A stretch of DNA of 64,000 bases. Source: Mallotus nudiflorus (taxonomy: Eukaryota > Streptophyta > Magnoliopsida > Malpighiales > Euphorbiaceae). Positions within the stretch are counted from its first letter, which is position 1; every line of letters begins with the position of its first letter. The position numbers were made by a program, and so were the translations under genes. This document shows, piece by piece, positions 25,958 through 37,956 of this stretch. The DNA is taken from NCBI GenBank assembly GCA_947683625.1, contig CANTUR010000822.1:351855-415854 (forward strand), given 5' to 3'. The notes below the pieces were generated by a model. The model was not told where the DNA came from and did not search any database. It saw nothing but the letters and a program-made list of their open reading frames with translations.

Positions 25958-27556
25958 ATAGCATTTCTTGCTTTTGACCAACATAGATTATTATGTCCCC
26001 TGCAGGTTGGAACTGCGCAAGTTGCCAGTACTGGAATGGTTGCTTTGAGTTATGTTCAGAAGGTTTCTGAGAAGGTACCAAAGTTTCCTGCAGAGGCTAT
26101 AGTTTGTTACTTAACTGGGATGCTTACTCTTTTTTGGTTTGTGAAGGTTTCACTAGCAACGGATCTCATGTACAACCACATGTCAAGAGATGTGACAGCA
26201 AGTGCTGGTTATGATTACATACTTAGACAAGTAAGTCTCATGATTGCAAACTTATTAATTCTTTTATGAAATATGAATTTTGAGGAAATGGATGCATGTA
26301 TCATGTTATTATTTTAGTATTCTTCTTCTCAAACTATTTTCATGTCATGTGTGGTTCCTATAATTGATGGAATTGTAAACATTGATGATTTTTCCATTTT
26401 CATTTTGTAACACTTAGTTCTTTGAAATCCTATTCTGAGGCTGTCTGAAGTTATTGCTTGATATGTCATTTGCTATGAACCAAGTTCCCCACTTTGTGAT
26501 TTGTATTGCATGTCAGAATGACAGCCATATATGTGCTAGCATATGTTAGTGCTGGTAGATGAGATCAGATACTCGTGTTCTGAACTGAACCACCAAGAAG
26601 CTTGGCCTTACATGCCATCTGAAGAAATATATAGAGCTGCCTTTAGTATTTTTCCAATGGTTTGGCACTTGACTCAGGGTAGCTGTCAGGTGGATGTTTC
26701 AGTAACTGGTAAAGGATACAAAATATGCCATGAATCACAAATAAACTTTAATGTTACATTGATGACGTTGTCCTTTCGGGGATGATGTTAAGGCAAATTA
26801 AAAGTGGAGAAGATATATCACTCAGCTAAAATTTGCTACTCCTCTCTCATCTCACAAACCCCCAACAGAATTACATCATCATAAGAAATACTGGTAGTCT
26901 GGTGGTATGGTTCAAAGCTATATCTTCAAGTTTCTATGATTGCCTTGATGTGTTCATTTTGTTGTGCATCTTTTTACATGTGGCTTATGTTTCCTGGTCT
27001 TGGGCCATGGGTTGTGAATTATGTTGCAAATATATACTTTTAGGGATGTTCAATGCTCAATTAACAAAACCATATTCCAAAGTTGCTAACTGAATAAAAA
27101 CTGAAATTTAGTGAGTGATTGGATAACCTTTTTTCTTTTTTTTTTTTAACTAGCTTTGTTCTTCTGATTAAATGCAAATTCGGAGAATGTATTGATAATA
27201 TCTAACTCGTGTGGATGTTTCAGGCCCGACTAAGAGGAAAGATAGATTCCAATGGGTGTACATCAGCTTTCTTGGAAGAGCGCTTAAATATGGGTCTCAA
27301 TTTTATCCTTTCTGCAGAGGTAAGGACACCAGAATATTGGTTTAAGCGATCTTATGCAGTTTTTCTGAGGAAGAATGAATGCTGACCAATTTGCTTGAAT
27401 TCACCCTAAATCTAAAGCATCCTTGAGAATGCGGAAATTGACTAGTAACCTCCACTTGGATTGGCACTGGCATTAACTGGAAATGGATTTGATGTTTTGC
27501 AGGTAGATCATAAGAAGAAAGACTACAAATTTGGAGTTGGGCTGACTGTGGGTTAA
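22483..27556 (+). CDS. TOM40: Mitochondrial import receptor TOM40 (11 exons, two 1-nt indels)
   Basis: TOM40 is the beta-barrel channel of the outer mitochondrial membrane through which nearly all nuclear-encoded mitochondrial precursors pass. Exons: 22483-22637, 23170-23250, 23382-23481, 23600-23695, 23835-23885, 24771-24836, 25163-25264, 26006-26074, 26147-26230, 27224-27319, 27503-27556. Introns are GT-AG. The product would be about 317 aa, with a Pro8/Ala-rich N-terminus, NKVDYMNLPCP, SVFMGPMELPSQ, YEFGANYID, GEVFWAGQHRKSG, YDYILRQ and the C-terminal beta-signal FGVGLTVG. Exon 1 has one extra base near 22602-22604 and exon 2 lacks one near 23208-23213; between them the frame is wrong and meets a stop in exon 2. 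Exons 3-11 are clean. Either the allele is broken or these are consensus errors. Introns carry long T runs. Confidence 0.93.
25915..25955. repeat. T41 homopolymer in TOM40 intron 7
   Basis: An uninterrupted run of T (41 as given) about 50 bp before the exon 8 acceptor. A second T run (23268-23291) sits in intron 2. Exact length is likely to vary or be misread. Confidence 0.9.
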
Positions 27557-28237
27557 TTAAATTGAAGGCAGAATGCTGAATGGTGTAGGTGGAAATTTTA
27601 CATAAAACTCCATGGTGGTAGCAACTGAAGGAAAGTTTATAGGTCTTTTTCCGTCAAGGGATTTCTCCTGTACTAATACGATTAAAAAAACATTATTTTG
27701 TGGCCGGAGCAAACAAGATTAGCTGTTTCAGTAATTATCCATTAAATTGGAAGTGTTATTGGCGGAGCTGTCATTTTATAATTTTGATTCTAGAGGTGTA
27801 CAATTTTTAATTATTATTATTTTTTGGGTGTCAAGGAAAAGTAGAGGGATGGTGGTGATGCTAAGAGGTTTTGATTCTTTATATTGTTATAATAATTATT
27901 ATAAAATAAGCTGCCAAACAAAGATTGCTTAGACTTCGTGCTAAAAAATGATGATGAAACTTAGCAATTGGGTCGGGTTTTTGTTTGGTACTTGATAAAA
28001 TAATTGGTTGAGTGAGGAGCAGGTGGTGAAGCAAACTAACTTGCGCGGTTGCTGCTGAATGAGGTGAGCTGTTCAAGAATGCATATGCAGGTTAAGATTT
28101 TGTAACGCAACAGGTTTGATGGTGTAGAGAGTCAGCGAGGAGCCATCGTAGAATAGAGAGAGCCACTCATTGTGATGGATTAAAATTAATATATGTGATG
28201 CTGTCCTCCTCCACTAAACAAAGCCAAAAACATATGA
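27557..28237. other. TOM40 3' UTR and spacer to the next gene
   Basis: No further coding exon of TOM40 after its TAA at 27554-27556. AT-rich; includes the presumed TOM40 3' UTR and the upstream region of the next plus-strand gene. Confidence 0.5.
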
Positions 28238-28245
28238 TATAAATA
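28238..28245 (+). promoter_or_regulatory. TATA box before the acidic-protein gene
   Basis: TATAAATA in gatataaatagagc, ending 29 bp before the ATG at 28275. If used, the 5' UTR would be only a few bases, which is unusually short, so the real start site may lie elsewhere. Confidence 0.4.
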
Positions 28246-28274
28246 GAGCAGAAGAAAGAAAGGGTGTGGGCGAA

Positions 28275-28835
28275 ATGAACAATAGCAAGAGGAGCAAAGG
28301 CGGAGGCGATGAAGTGGAGCAATTGCTTCAGGCTGCCCAAGATGAGGTGCTTCTAAAGCTGTCCGTCGATTCACACACGTCTCGCCTCTCTCCTGATTAC
28401 CTTCTCGCTGATCTCGATCGTCGATTCCAGGCTCTCAAATCTCGACCTTCTTCTTCTTCTTCTATCCCTAACTTCTCCTCCACAAAAACTCCAAATACCT
28501 CAATTGTTCCTCCTCCCGAGCAGCAGCCTCAACCCGGTTGTGATGGAGATGATCTATTGGCTAGATTCGCCGCTCTCAAAGCTTCCTCATCTACATCCAG
28601 TAGTAGCGCTGGATTCCATTTGGATCATGGAGACTGGGATGAAGAGGAGGATGAGGTTGAGAAGATAATTCGATGGGCCAAGGACGCTGCTCGTCTCGAT
28701 CCTTCTCCTCCTTCCGATGATGATGATGATGATGATGATGCTGTTGACGACACGGACAGTGACACGACAAGTGAGGACGAGGATAGAGTGGACAAACGTA
28801 AAAAAGGGGAGGCCAGGCCACCATCCATTTCATAA
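28275..28835 (+). CDS. Conserved plant acidic protein of unknown function
   Basis: Single-exon ORF of 186 aa. I do not recognise a named gene. Layout: a helical N-terminus (VEQLLQAAQDEVLLKLSVDS), a DLDRRFQALKSRP segment, a Ser/Thr/Pro-rich linker, a second copy of the LxxRFxALK pattern (DLLARFAALKAS), a WDEEEDEVEKIIRWAKDAAR helix, then an Asp8 run encoded by a GAT microsatellite, an acidic Asp/Ser/Glu tail and a short basic end. The paired RFxALK motifs and the acidic helix resemble plant proteins annotated as abscission/NoCut checkpoint regulator-like, but that link is from memory and weak. It is co-oriented with TOM40, 719 bp downstream of it, and convergent with the CREC gene. Confidence 0.75.
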   Translation: MNNSKRSKGGGDEVEQLLQAAQDEVLLKLSVDSHTSRLSPDYLLADLDRRFQALKSRPSSSSSIPNFSSTKTPNTSIVPPPEQQPQPGCDGDDLLARFAALKASSSTSSSSAGFHLDHGDWDEEEDEVEKIIRWAKDAARLDPSPPSDDDDDDDDAVDDTDSDTTSEDEDRVDKRKKGEARPPSIS

Positions 28836-29703
28836 TAGGTCTCTGTTGTGCAGACGGATCCTTATGATTCATAAAAAGAAAAAAATAAATGTTGGTTGGT
28901 TTGGTGTGGCAGTAATGTTTGTTAATGATATGGTTTAGTATTTGCTTTCTTCTGTTTTCTCAAAACGAAAAAAAAGCTGCAATTAGGCCTCTTCTTCCTT
29001 CAATTGAAATCACCTCAAGTGAAAGTGAAGCCCATCACCGTCTCAACTGAAAGCAAAGCAGCAATCTTTTTGTTTTGTTAACAAATTAAAATTATTTCTT
29101 CCCTTCCCTTCATTTCATCATCAATATTTCAATAGAACAGCAGTTAGCAGTGATCTTCTTATTAACAAATTAAAATTCTTCTCATTCTCAACAAGTGATG
29201 TCTGTCTGTCCATCCGTGTATCAAACGAACAATGACTAACACCCCCTTAAAACTAGATAAACAAATTTAATTCCCAAAAAAAAAAAAAAAAATTCAAAAT
29301 CCAATGCCATTTTACATTTACCAAACTGGGCAACTAACTAACTGTTCCAACTCCTATCCAATGGGGGATATGTATCAGCAGAGACCACCATAATCTGCCA
29401 ACATCCACACCAAAATATAAACCCCTTGCACCAGCACATCTCTACAATCAATAACACACCATTACATCACACCAACTCCCTACATTCAGAGTTCGTGAAC
29501 TTTTTCTAATTGCTCATCCTGTAATGCCCAGAAATCTTCCTAAAACTTTTCCTTTTCCTCTCTCAGTAACCTGCATGTCCGAAGTAGAGAGAAACAATTC
29601 AGCATCATCCACCTCTACAGCTTTTAAAATTATCCAAACAAACATTTATCTTCTAACAAAAAACAGCAACAGCAATAGCACCAGCACCTACTTACAATTC
29701 AAA
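28836..29703. other. Convergent 3' region
   Basis: Lies between the stop codons of the acidic-protein gene (plus) and the CREC gene (minus). It should hold both 3' UTRs. There is an A-rich run near 29277-29291. No other gene seen. Confidence 0.5.
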
Positions 29704-32606
29704 TTAACGGAACTCATCATGCCAATCATAATCATCATCCTCTTCATCGCTGAAAATAGCACTGTAAAATACATATGGGTTCTCAATCATCTCCGCTAGT
29801 GATAGCTGCCCATCTTTATCTGTATCAGCCTGCAATATGTGGTGTTTTACACAACGTTCAATAGCCAATTCTACAACCAACAACAAGCAAGTTGCATACA
29901 TGTTATATTGCATCGACATGAGGGCATTTATCTCTTCTTCACTTCAGGCGAACTGTAGATTCATGTTGTCAACTCATTATACAATTATAAAACCCCTAAC
30001 ACAAATTCCCAACAGTAGAATGCAGTTTCAGACACTAGGCCCTGTTACCATGACAACAGAGCAGACAATATACAAACCTAAACTACGAGACCAAATAACA
30101 CAAATTCCCATTAGACAATTATATTGGGCATTTAAAAGCTCAACTATATTCCTAAGCCAAACAATCCTCTATGATAGGAAATCAGCTAGCGAACTTAAAG
30201 AAAAACAAAGAAAAATCAGCTATCTCTCAAGACCCTCTTATATACTTATTGTCTACCCTCTCATAAATAAACTGTTTCGCATGCATATGAAAAAAATAAT
30301 TCATATCTGCAATATACACCACAAATTGAAACATCCATCAACTATCTAAAGTAAAAGTCCTTTGTAATACCTGTGATATGATGTAATCTGCTTGTTGTTT
30401 TGCATAGTAACGCTCTGATGGATGAATTTTCTCAATCATAGGTAGCAACTCAATGTCTGACAAGTACCTATGAAAAGCAAAGCCACATTCAACAATTTAT
30501 AAAGTTCCAAGATACTTATGAAACCATGATAACTGTACATAAATAGGTCCAAAAGGGTACCTGTCGCCATCTTTGTCTAGCTGAGAAAACAACACCTTAG
30601 CTGGGGCCTCCATGGAATCTCCAGCAAGATGTGAAGAATTATGACTTTCCTCATCATAATTCCTCACCAAGTCAAACAACCCATGGAAGAATTCTTTGAA
30701 ATTGACCTTCCCATCTTTGTCTGAATCTCTTTCCCTGATCATAATGCAACAGCAATCAGATAGTTAAGCTAATGCAATGAACTCACAACGGGATCGATTA
30801 CACTCACAAATAAAATCACATGAAAGATAGGTAGAACTATTAGCTACGGAATGAACTCAATAAAGAGACCATTGCAGTTTCACTCCAAGCCAAGATATTT
30901 TGAATTTTATTACCTAATATTCCTCCATGTCTCTACCACAATCTTTTTCTTTTCTTATCATTAACTGAATTTATCATGTTAGGCTGGACCACGTGAGTGC
31001 ACATAACTGAAACATTTGAACTAGAGAGACTCAATAAAAGGATGCCATTAAGGACGTTTTATCCACTAGATTTTGCAACAACAGAAAATATTAGCTAGAA
31101 ATACTTTCTCTTTGGATATGCCTTATAAGATTTTCACAAAATGAATTTAATATACCAGTGAAGACAATGATGTATATAGGTCACAAGGAAGCAAGCAATT
31201 CTTCAAGATGGGAAATTAGTGTAGTCAATTATACCTTATTTCCTCCAGGCACAACCACCGTTGTAGCTTTGGGTTTTTACTGTCAGCTGGATGCAGAAAG
31301 CTAGAACGATCACAGAGAAAAGAATCAGAGATAGATAGAACATCAATTAGAAGAAGCTAATAAGACTTGGATATCAAGTAGGAGCTCACTCATTGAACTC
31401 GGTCATATTCAAAAGCCCATCTCCATCCGCATCTGATGCATTGAAATGTTCCTCTCTCCACCAGCCCATCTCATAGCCAAAAGTATTGTTATCTGCTAAC
31501 CAGAAAAAGGATCAGCTAGCAAAATATCATAAACGAGGTACTGATGTTTCATAGTCCGACATTTGGTCAATTCTACATTTGAATTAGAATACCGAAGATT
31601 CTTATTTGTTATAATGTACATCTTAAATCAATGGTGGCACCCACGATAAGCTTGCAAGAAGAACTTGGTAAGATGTAGGATGCTAAAGCAATGCTTAAGA
31701 AATCTTCAGTCTATTAAAAAGAGAAGAACAGGATGTAGTCACCAATTGCACAATATGAAACAGAATGCATCAATCATAACGCAGAAAACTTTATAAATCT
31801 ATTATTTGGAAAAATGACAATAAGAAGAAGAAGAAAGATGGAGATTAGATCAAGCAAAACAATGAGAGCCACAAAACATAATAATACCACAGAAAGATAT
31901 AATAGAAAGGAAAGAGAAGAGGGAGACCTGAATTGAGAACCCAACTAGGAGGGTCGTACTCAGAATAAGAAATAAATCCATCATGATTTTTATCATGAAC
32001 ATCCATCTCCCTTTGAGTTCTATGCATAACTTCCCTCTTGGACTGATCCAAATTCCACTCGGTCAATTCATGATTAGTCACATACCCATCGGCTGGATCC
32101 ACATCAATCTTGGGGAACAGCAACAACAACCTAATCCATCATCAATATGTGATGGGAACGAAGAAATAGTTAGAAAGGTATTAACTTTGTGGATAAGATA
32201 TAAAAAGCAGCATAGCAAAGCAATTTAACCTGCTAGTGACATTGAATTTCTCTTCATCGTTCAAAAACTCCTCGGCATCCATAAAATCCTCCCACTCGGG
32301 CTGGGACTCGTGGGCAGGAGCAGAGACATGCTCAGTGATTTCAGGATGAACATTTTCGAAGTAATGCTTCTCCCATTGCTTGTCCTCGCGGCGACGCTCG
32401 ATGTCAGCGATGAGGGGATCGAAAGGGACGGGTTGGTGGTGGGGATGGAGAGGGTCGGAGGAGAAGTTGAAAGAGGAGCGGAGCTTGAGACGGCGGTGGT
32501 GATTGTGGGGAGGGGAGGAGGAAGAGGGTCTTAGAGGAGAGTAAGAGATGAGCAGGAGGAGGAGAAGCGCCAGGGTAATGTAGATAAAGATCGAGACTTT
32601 ACCCAT
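29704..32606 (-). CDS. CREC-family EF-hand calcium-binding protein (7 exons)
   Basis: Reticulocalbin/calumenin-like secretory-pathway calcium-binding protein. Exons on the minus strand: 32230-32606, 31928-32130, 31390-31495, 31235-31300, 30561-30734, 30371-30467, 29704-29829; phases join cleanly to 382 aa. Residues 5-22 form a hydrophobic signal or anchor. Six EF-hand loops: 135-147 (DVDPADG, one residue longer than the canonical loop), 172-183, 215-226, 254-265, 304-315 (Arg instead of Gly at position 6) and 343-354. Possible N-glycosylation sites include NFSS, NVTS, NMTE and NSSH. The C-terminus is DDDYDWHDEFR; HDEF resembles HDEL-type ER retention signals but is followed by Arg. It resembles Arabidopsis At5g08580, recalled from memory. 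No frame breaks. Confidence 0.93.
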
Positions 32607-33734
32607 TTCTTCGTGTTTTTTTTTTTTTTTTTGGAATTGAATTGAATTTAACAGAGGAAGAGGAGATGGATCTAGTGTGTCCTTATGGTTTTGAGGAAGA
32701 TTAAGGTTTTGTGTTTTGAAGGAAAGATATATGATACGATGTACTGTTTTGACAGTTTGGACTTGTATGCGAAATTGGATTGAGAAGTTCAAAGACAGCA
32801 AAACACTTTTTTTCTTCTACTTTGAGCAGAGGCTCAGTCTGAGGGTGTGGCATGTGAAATTGCGGTGCCATCTCCTGTCTGTTATTCTTTTTCTTTAATT
32901 TTATTATTATTAATGGATGATTGGATTGGACCAAGCAATCTGTTGGTGTGTTGCCTGATTTTTTTTAAACAATTAAAATTTACTGTACACCAGCCTCATT
33001 TTCAAATAATTACTAACTAGAAAAGGTCCACTCTTATAATACACCGCCACAATCTAACCGATGTGGGATCCAATGTACCAATCTAACGCACACGCAACTG
33101 ATCCTTTTACAAAAGAGAAACTATGTCAGTATGCTCCACAGTATCCATGAGAGCATCTATCTCAGGAATCAAAATTCCCACAACTTAGTGCTTCATAGTT
33201 CATACGATAAAACAGCATTCGTCTCAGTAACACAATTTCGAAGACACATCAAAATTCTACCTCTCCCTTGACGGCAGCAAAGCCTGCAATATGGGGTAAA
33301 TGTTAAATACCACATTCACATGAATTTTAATTGTATCGTTTGGTCGTCATTTACTCCATGATTGTCGTTGCTGACTAAAATAATTGCAAGAGTTAATTAA
33401 TAGCTTTTGAAATTTTAAATATTCATTCAAAGGTCCTTTTTTTTTTATCCATTTTCTATTTAAGTGATATTTTCATTTCATAAATAATTTCCTTTTTATA
33501 AAATAATTTTGAATGTACCTATCAACTAAATGGCGTGAAGTCAAGTAACCATAATTTAATGGAGTTCATTACTAAATAGATTACAGTTTGATAATATTTT
33601 AATGAATGTTGGTTTAATTGTTCATGTAAAGAAGCAAAAGTTTTCAATTAAAAAAAAAAGACATGTTGTATTGGAGGCTGCCCAATTATAATTTCTTGGA
33701 AGAAACCATAATAAAACACATGAATTCTGACATT
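32607..33734. other. CREC gene upstream region and AT-rich intergenic DNA
   Basis: Immediately upstream of the CREC ATG (minus strand) is an A/T homopolymer and a moderately GC-rich 5' UTR-like stretch up to about 32930. The remainder is AT-rich with no gene seen. Confidence 0.5.
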
Positions 33735-34128
33735 TTATTATATTGAATCTCTTAATTTTTATTGTGTTTTATTAATTTCTCAAATTTTTATTTTCGTATA
33801 GATTAGACTGAAACGATAAAATTATGCAACAATTTAGATTCAATATACTGTTATGAAATGTTTAGAGATACGTTTTACGAAAAATGAAAGAAAAAATATG
33901 AGGACAAAGTATAAAAAAAAATGTTTATAGAAGTTATTTGCTTTAATTGATTATTCTAATGACACATTCAATATTAAAACTTACCACCAATGTCATAATT
34001 ATAGTAGAGTAAACATAATTTATTTCACAATTTTATTACTTCAATTTAATTTATACAAAAATAAAAGATTAAAGGCTTAATAAAATACAATAAGATTTGG
34101 AAGCTCAAGGGTTCATAATGAGTATATC
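33735..34128. mobile_element. Small inverted-repeat element (MITE-like)
   Basis: The left end (about 33735-33810) is an imperfect reverse complement of the right end (about 34050-34128), over 70 bp or so. For example ttattgtgttttattaa on the left pairs with ttaataaaatacaataa on the right. Boundaries and target duplication are uncertain. Confidence 0.45.
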
Positions 34129-34173
34129 CTAATTTCTTTTAACAAAACAAAAAAATGCATGAGGTAGGACTAG

Positions 34174-35732
34174 GCCAAACAAATACTTAACTCTCTTAAC
34201 TTATAGTGAAAATCTCATTGGCTCCCTATATTTAAAATTTAATCTTATAAACACTTGAATTTGTAAAATTTGACTTTATAGACACCTCCGTACAGAGAGT
34301 GATGTCACGCACTCCAGATGAGAAATTGGCTCATTTATCTTTTATTGATGAATTTTTTTTCAGTCCTTAACTTTTGTTGAAAAATTTATTTTTAATCCTT
34401 GAATTTGTATTTAAAGTTCAAATACGATCAAATTAATTAATGTAATGAAAAAAAATATTTAAACATCTACTTTCTTTTTCAATTAATTTTATAATATACT
34501 AAAATAATAAAAATATTATTTACAAATTTTTTTACAGATAAATAAGTTATTTTCAAATAAAATTAAAATAACTTAAAAAAAATTTAAAATTGATTAAATT
34601 ATCAATTTACTAATTAATAATTATCAATTTGGTAACTAATTAACAAAATTTTTAATAATTAATAAATTTAAAAGACCAATTAATTAGTTACCAATTTTTT
34701 TTGGATTCTAACGCATTTATAATTGATAATTAGAGGAAAAAATAAAAATTATTTAGAACTCCAGCTCCTTCTACTGCTGCTTCTCTTCATAAAATCGATT
34801 ATTCTTACTCTTTGCATCACCTGCATGACACCGTCATTGGTAGTTCGTCATTACCTCGCACATCGTTGTTGCTTCTTCGATTACGTCACAAAGCAGCAAA
34901 GGTGCTACTTTCTCCCTTGTCGGCAACGTGATGGAGTAGAGAAGAGAATGACAAAGAGAAGAGGAGATGGAGAAGACGATGGCAGTAACCACCGTCGCCA
35001 CTCCCTCGACCTTATAAAACAAAATCCGACCATAACGACAAAGATGAACATGAGAGAGATGGTGATTTATGGATTTTTTTTAATTGTTGATTTGTGGATT
35101 TGTTGATTTCATGCTAGATTTGTGGTGCTGGTGGTATGGTAGTGATAATGGATGGTGGTGGTGGACGATGGCAGTGGACAGTTGATTTGTGGATTTGTTA
35201 TTACTTTTGATTTATTGATTTTGTGTTGGATTTGTGGTGGACAGTGGATGGTGGTATAGGACGATGGTGGTGGACAGTGGATGGTGGTGTTGGATGATTA
35301 TGTGAAAGAGAGGGTATGGTTGAGAAGGGGATGAAGTTAAAAGGAGTTAAATGATATTTTTCTCTTAAAAAAAATTACAATTTAATCACTAAAATATACC
35401 CACACATGTTGATTAATATTAATCAAAATATTTATGTGTAAATAAATTAATAATATTAATGATAATTGTGCCTTAAAATAATAAAAGAATATTAAAAAAA
35501 ATGAGAGGATAAAAATAATAATTTATAAAAATTATGAGGATCAAAAGAATTTTTTTTTTAGTTGAGGAGAGTGGAGTAAATTATGAAGGTGTTTAAAGAA
35601 TACAAAATTTACAAGTTGAGGTGTCTATAAGGTTAGATTTTACAAATTGAAGTATTTATAAGGTCAAATCTTAAGTATAGGGAGCCAATGAGATTTTCAT
35701 TTTAAATTTAGGGGGCAACGTATGTGTTTGGC
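34174..35732. mobile_element. 1.56-kb non-autonomous DNA transposon with long terminal inverted repeats
   Basis: Ends GCCAAAC...GTTTGGC with terminal inverted repeats of more than 100 bp. Matching blocks include aaaatctcattggctcccta (34209-34228) against its complement near 35680-35700, and tatagacacctc against gaggtgtctata. The interior (about 34750-35300) is richer in G/C and holds imperfect gtggacagtggatggtggt repeats (35150-35300). Short open frames inside look random. It may be a MULE-like or foldback derivative; no clear target duplication was found. Confidence 0.7.
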
Positions 35733-36190
35733 TGGTAGAACTATCTTTAATCTCAATAATGTCATAGACAAGGGCTTAGATAGTATTGTCTAGTGCACAT
35801 TTGCCATTAGTCCCCTCAAAAATATATTTTTTTATCTCCTTCAAAAATAACTATGGAGAATCCATGAGATCTTGCCAAGACACATGCATTTTAGCAAACC
35901 CTAGCCTCTAGAACCAAAGTGTTGGTGAGATATTAATTTTTTTTAGGAAAACAAAAAAATGCCCAAAATATATATATTTTTGACACATATCATATTATAT
36001 TACGGGGTTACACATTCTATATACGTTATATATCATATCATATCATATCTATATATCTATATATATTAATATCTATTGTATATATATACTATTATTATTA
36101 TTGATATTATTATATGTCAGTTATATATAGAGTGTGTGAGAAATATCATCCTCAATAGTATATTATGGTCAAGAGCCATGATTTGCGTAC
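35733..36190. other. AT-rich spacer with TA microsatellites
   Basis: No gene. Contains catat and tata arrays around 35985-36130. The final CCTAG (36191-36195) is the target site of the next retrotransposon. Confidence 0.5.
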
Positions 36191-37879
36191 CCTAGCGTAA
36201 TATCCCGTGTTTTTAAATATTTTTACACTGTACTGGGATATACAGTGTTAATAATTTTAGTATATGTATCATGATATTTTACGAGGTTGATGTGTATTTA
36301 AGATCTATTTTAATTATTGTGCATTATTTATAGTGTTTTACGTAAAATTTTCTCGGAACTTGCATATTCGGGGAAATTTTCACGTAAATAATTTATTATT
36401 AATTATTTTAAATATATTTTCGGACTTGCATGAACTCATACGTATTTTTAAATTACTAAATAGAGCCTATGTTTGTATATATTTATTTAATTAGGGTTTA
36501 GTATTTTACCCTAATATTTAATTAATTAATTAATTATTTTATTGTTATTTAATTATTTTTAATTAATATTAAATTTTAAAATATTAAATATTAAGTGTGT
36601 GGATGTGATTTTTTTCAAATATTTTATTAAAATTATTTTTTATTATTATTTTCCTTTTTTTCTTTTTCTTTTTCTTTTCTTTTCTTTTCTTTTTCTTCTT
36701 CTTCTTCTTCTCCTTCCCTGTGCCGACCACTCCCTCACCACCAACCGCCGCTGCAACTGCCGTTCCCCTACCGTCGGTGTGCCTCCCAGCTTGCCACCGT
36801 CGTCCCTAGCCGTTCCTCGCCGCCAGCAGCCTCCTTCCCCGGCGCCGGCAGCCTCTTTTCTTCCATTTTGGCCGAAATTCCTCTCCTCGCCGTTCACCAA
36901 CTTTTTGGCCACCATTTTCGACACCATTGGTCTCTGTCTTCTCCTTGAGCTTCGATGAGTGTGATTCTAGCTTTGGTTTGAGCTTAAATGGTCTTGATTT
37001 GCTTAGGTTTTGAATTTTCCAATTCGGCCATATTAGGGTTTTTGATTTTTTTGAGCTTATAATTGATTGATTCATGAAAACTCCCTTAAAAAATGTTTAT
37101 CCTAGTAGCTTAATATACATGTATGAATTTTTGTGGAATTTTTGGAGATTTTTTGGATTTTTGGGTATTTTTGAATATTTTAATATTATTTTCTAATTTT
37201 CGGAAATTAATTATTTAAATTATGAAATTGTGTTTTATGGTTAAATTAGGTGTTTAAATGAATTATAGGAATTTATTTGGAATTTTTATGAATTTCTATG
37301 TATTTATTTTGAATTATTGAAGTTTATGTAATTTTGGGAAAATTAGGTTAAATGTGTTTTTATTTGAAATTAATTGGTAAATTGAGTTTAATTATTAATA
37401 TTATTGATAAATATGTTGAGAAAATTAATTTTGGATAATTGTATAATTTTTGGTGAATTTTTGAAGTAATTATAGTATATTTATATATATAAGGGCATTT
37501 TGGTAATTTTACCCTAAATTGGCTAAAAATGTAATTTAATTAGTTTTAATAGTTATTTAAGGTATAAAAATGATTTCTACAAATTATTTGGTATTTTTAA
37601 CTAATTAAAACTATTTTTCGTGAATTATTTTCAATTATATATATAATATACGGTTTTATTAATAAAATGAGTTTTTATCGGTTTTTACTGTGTTTTAAGG
37701 TTAATTATGTAATTTCTACATATAAAATGGATTTCTATGTTATAAGGGTATTTTTGGTATTTCTGGAATTATTCTGTGATTGTGGACCCCGATCGGTAGA
37801 TTGTAGTCTGGAGTCCGACCGAGGGGTTGTGGTTGAGTGTTGAGCTCGTATTTCGAAGTGTGTTTCTTTGCAGGGTCGG

Positions 37880-37956
37880 CTCTACTCTTTGAGTAGAGAG
37901 ATGTCCATTTTACAGGGGAGGTTCTGTCGAATTTTCGATAGAATTCTCATAAAACG
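37880..37956 (+). other. Conserved stem-loop block 1 in the LTR
   Basis: Three nested or adjacent stems. The first is CTCTACTC-TTT-GAGTAGAG (37880-37898). An outer stem of the TTTTAC/GTAAAA type (37906-37913 with 37949-37956) follows, and it encloses an inner 10-bp stem TTCTGTCGAA/TTCGATAGAA (37922-37943). The block occurs in all LTR copies covering it: 17100-17149, 46080-46115, 58872-58920, 62293-62342 and, on the minus strand, 54311-54359. Pairing is kept despite base changes. It lies just after an acceptor-like TTTGCAG. Confidence 0.75.

Noticed and set aside
25830..26081. Minus-strand ORF with a poly-Lys run
   Set aside because: Produced by the T41 run in a TOM40 intron.
28591..28872. 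Minus-strand His-rich ORF opposite the acidic-protein gene
   Set aside because: Produced by the reversed GAT microsatellite that encodes the poly-Asp run on the plus strand.
34723..35106. 127-codon ORF inside the inverted-repeat transposon
   Set aside because: No transposase motif, biased low-complexity composition, and the region holds imperfect minisatellite repeats.
36599..36958. 119-codon ORF in the 5' LTR with a similar ORF in the 3' LTR (44809-45141)
   Set aside because: Low-complexity product from a pyrimidine tract and GC-rich leader, changed by indels between the LTRs and shared only because LTRs are duplicates. No domain seen.
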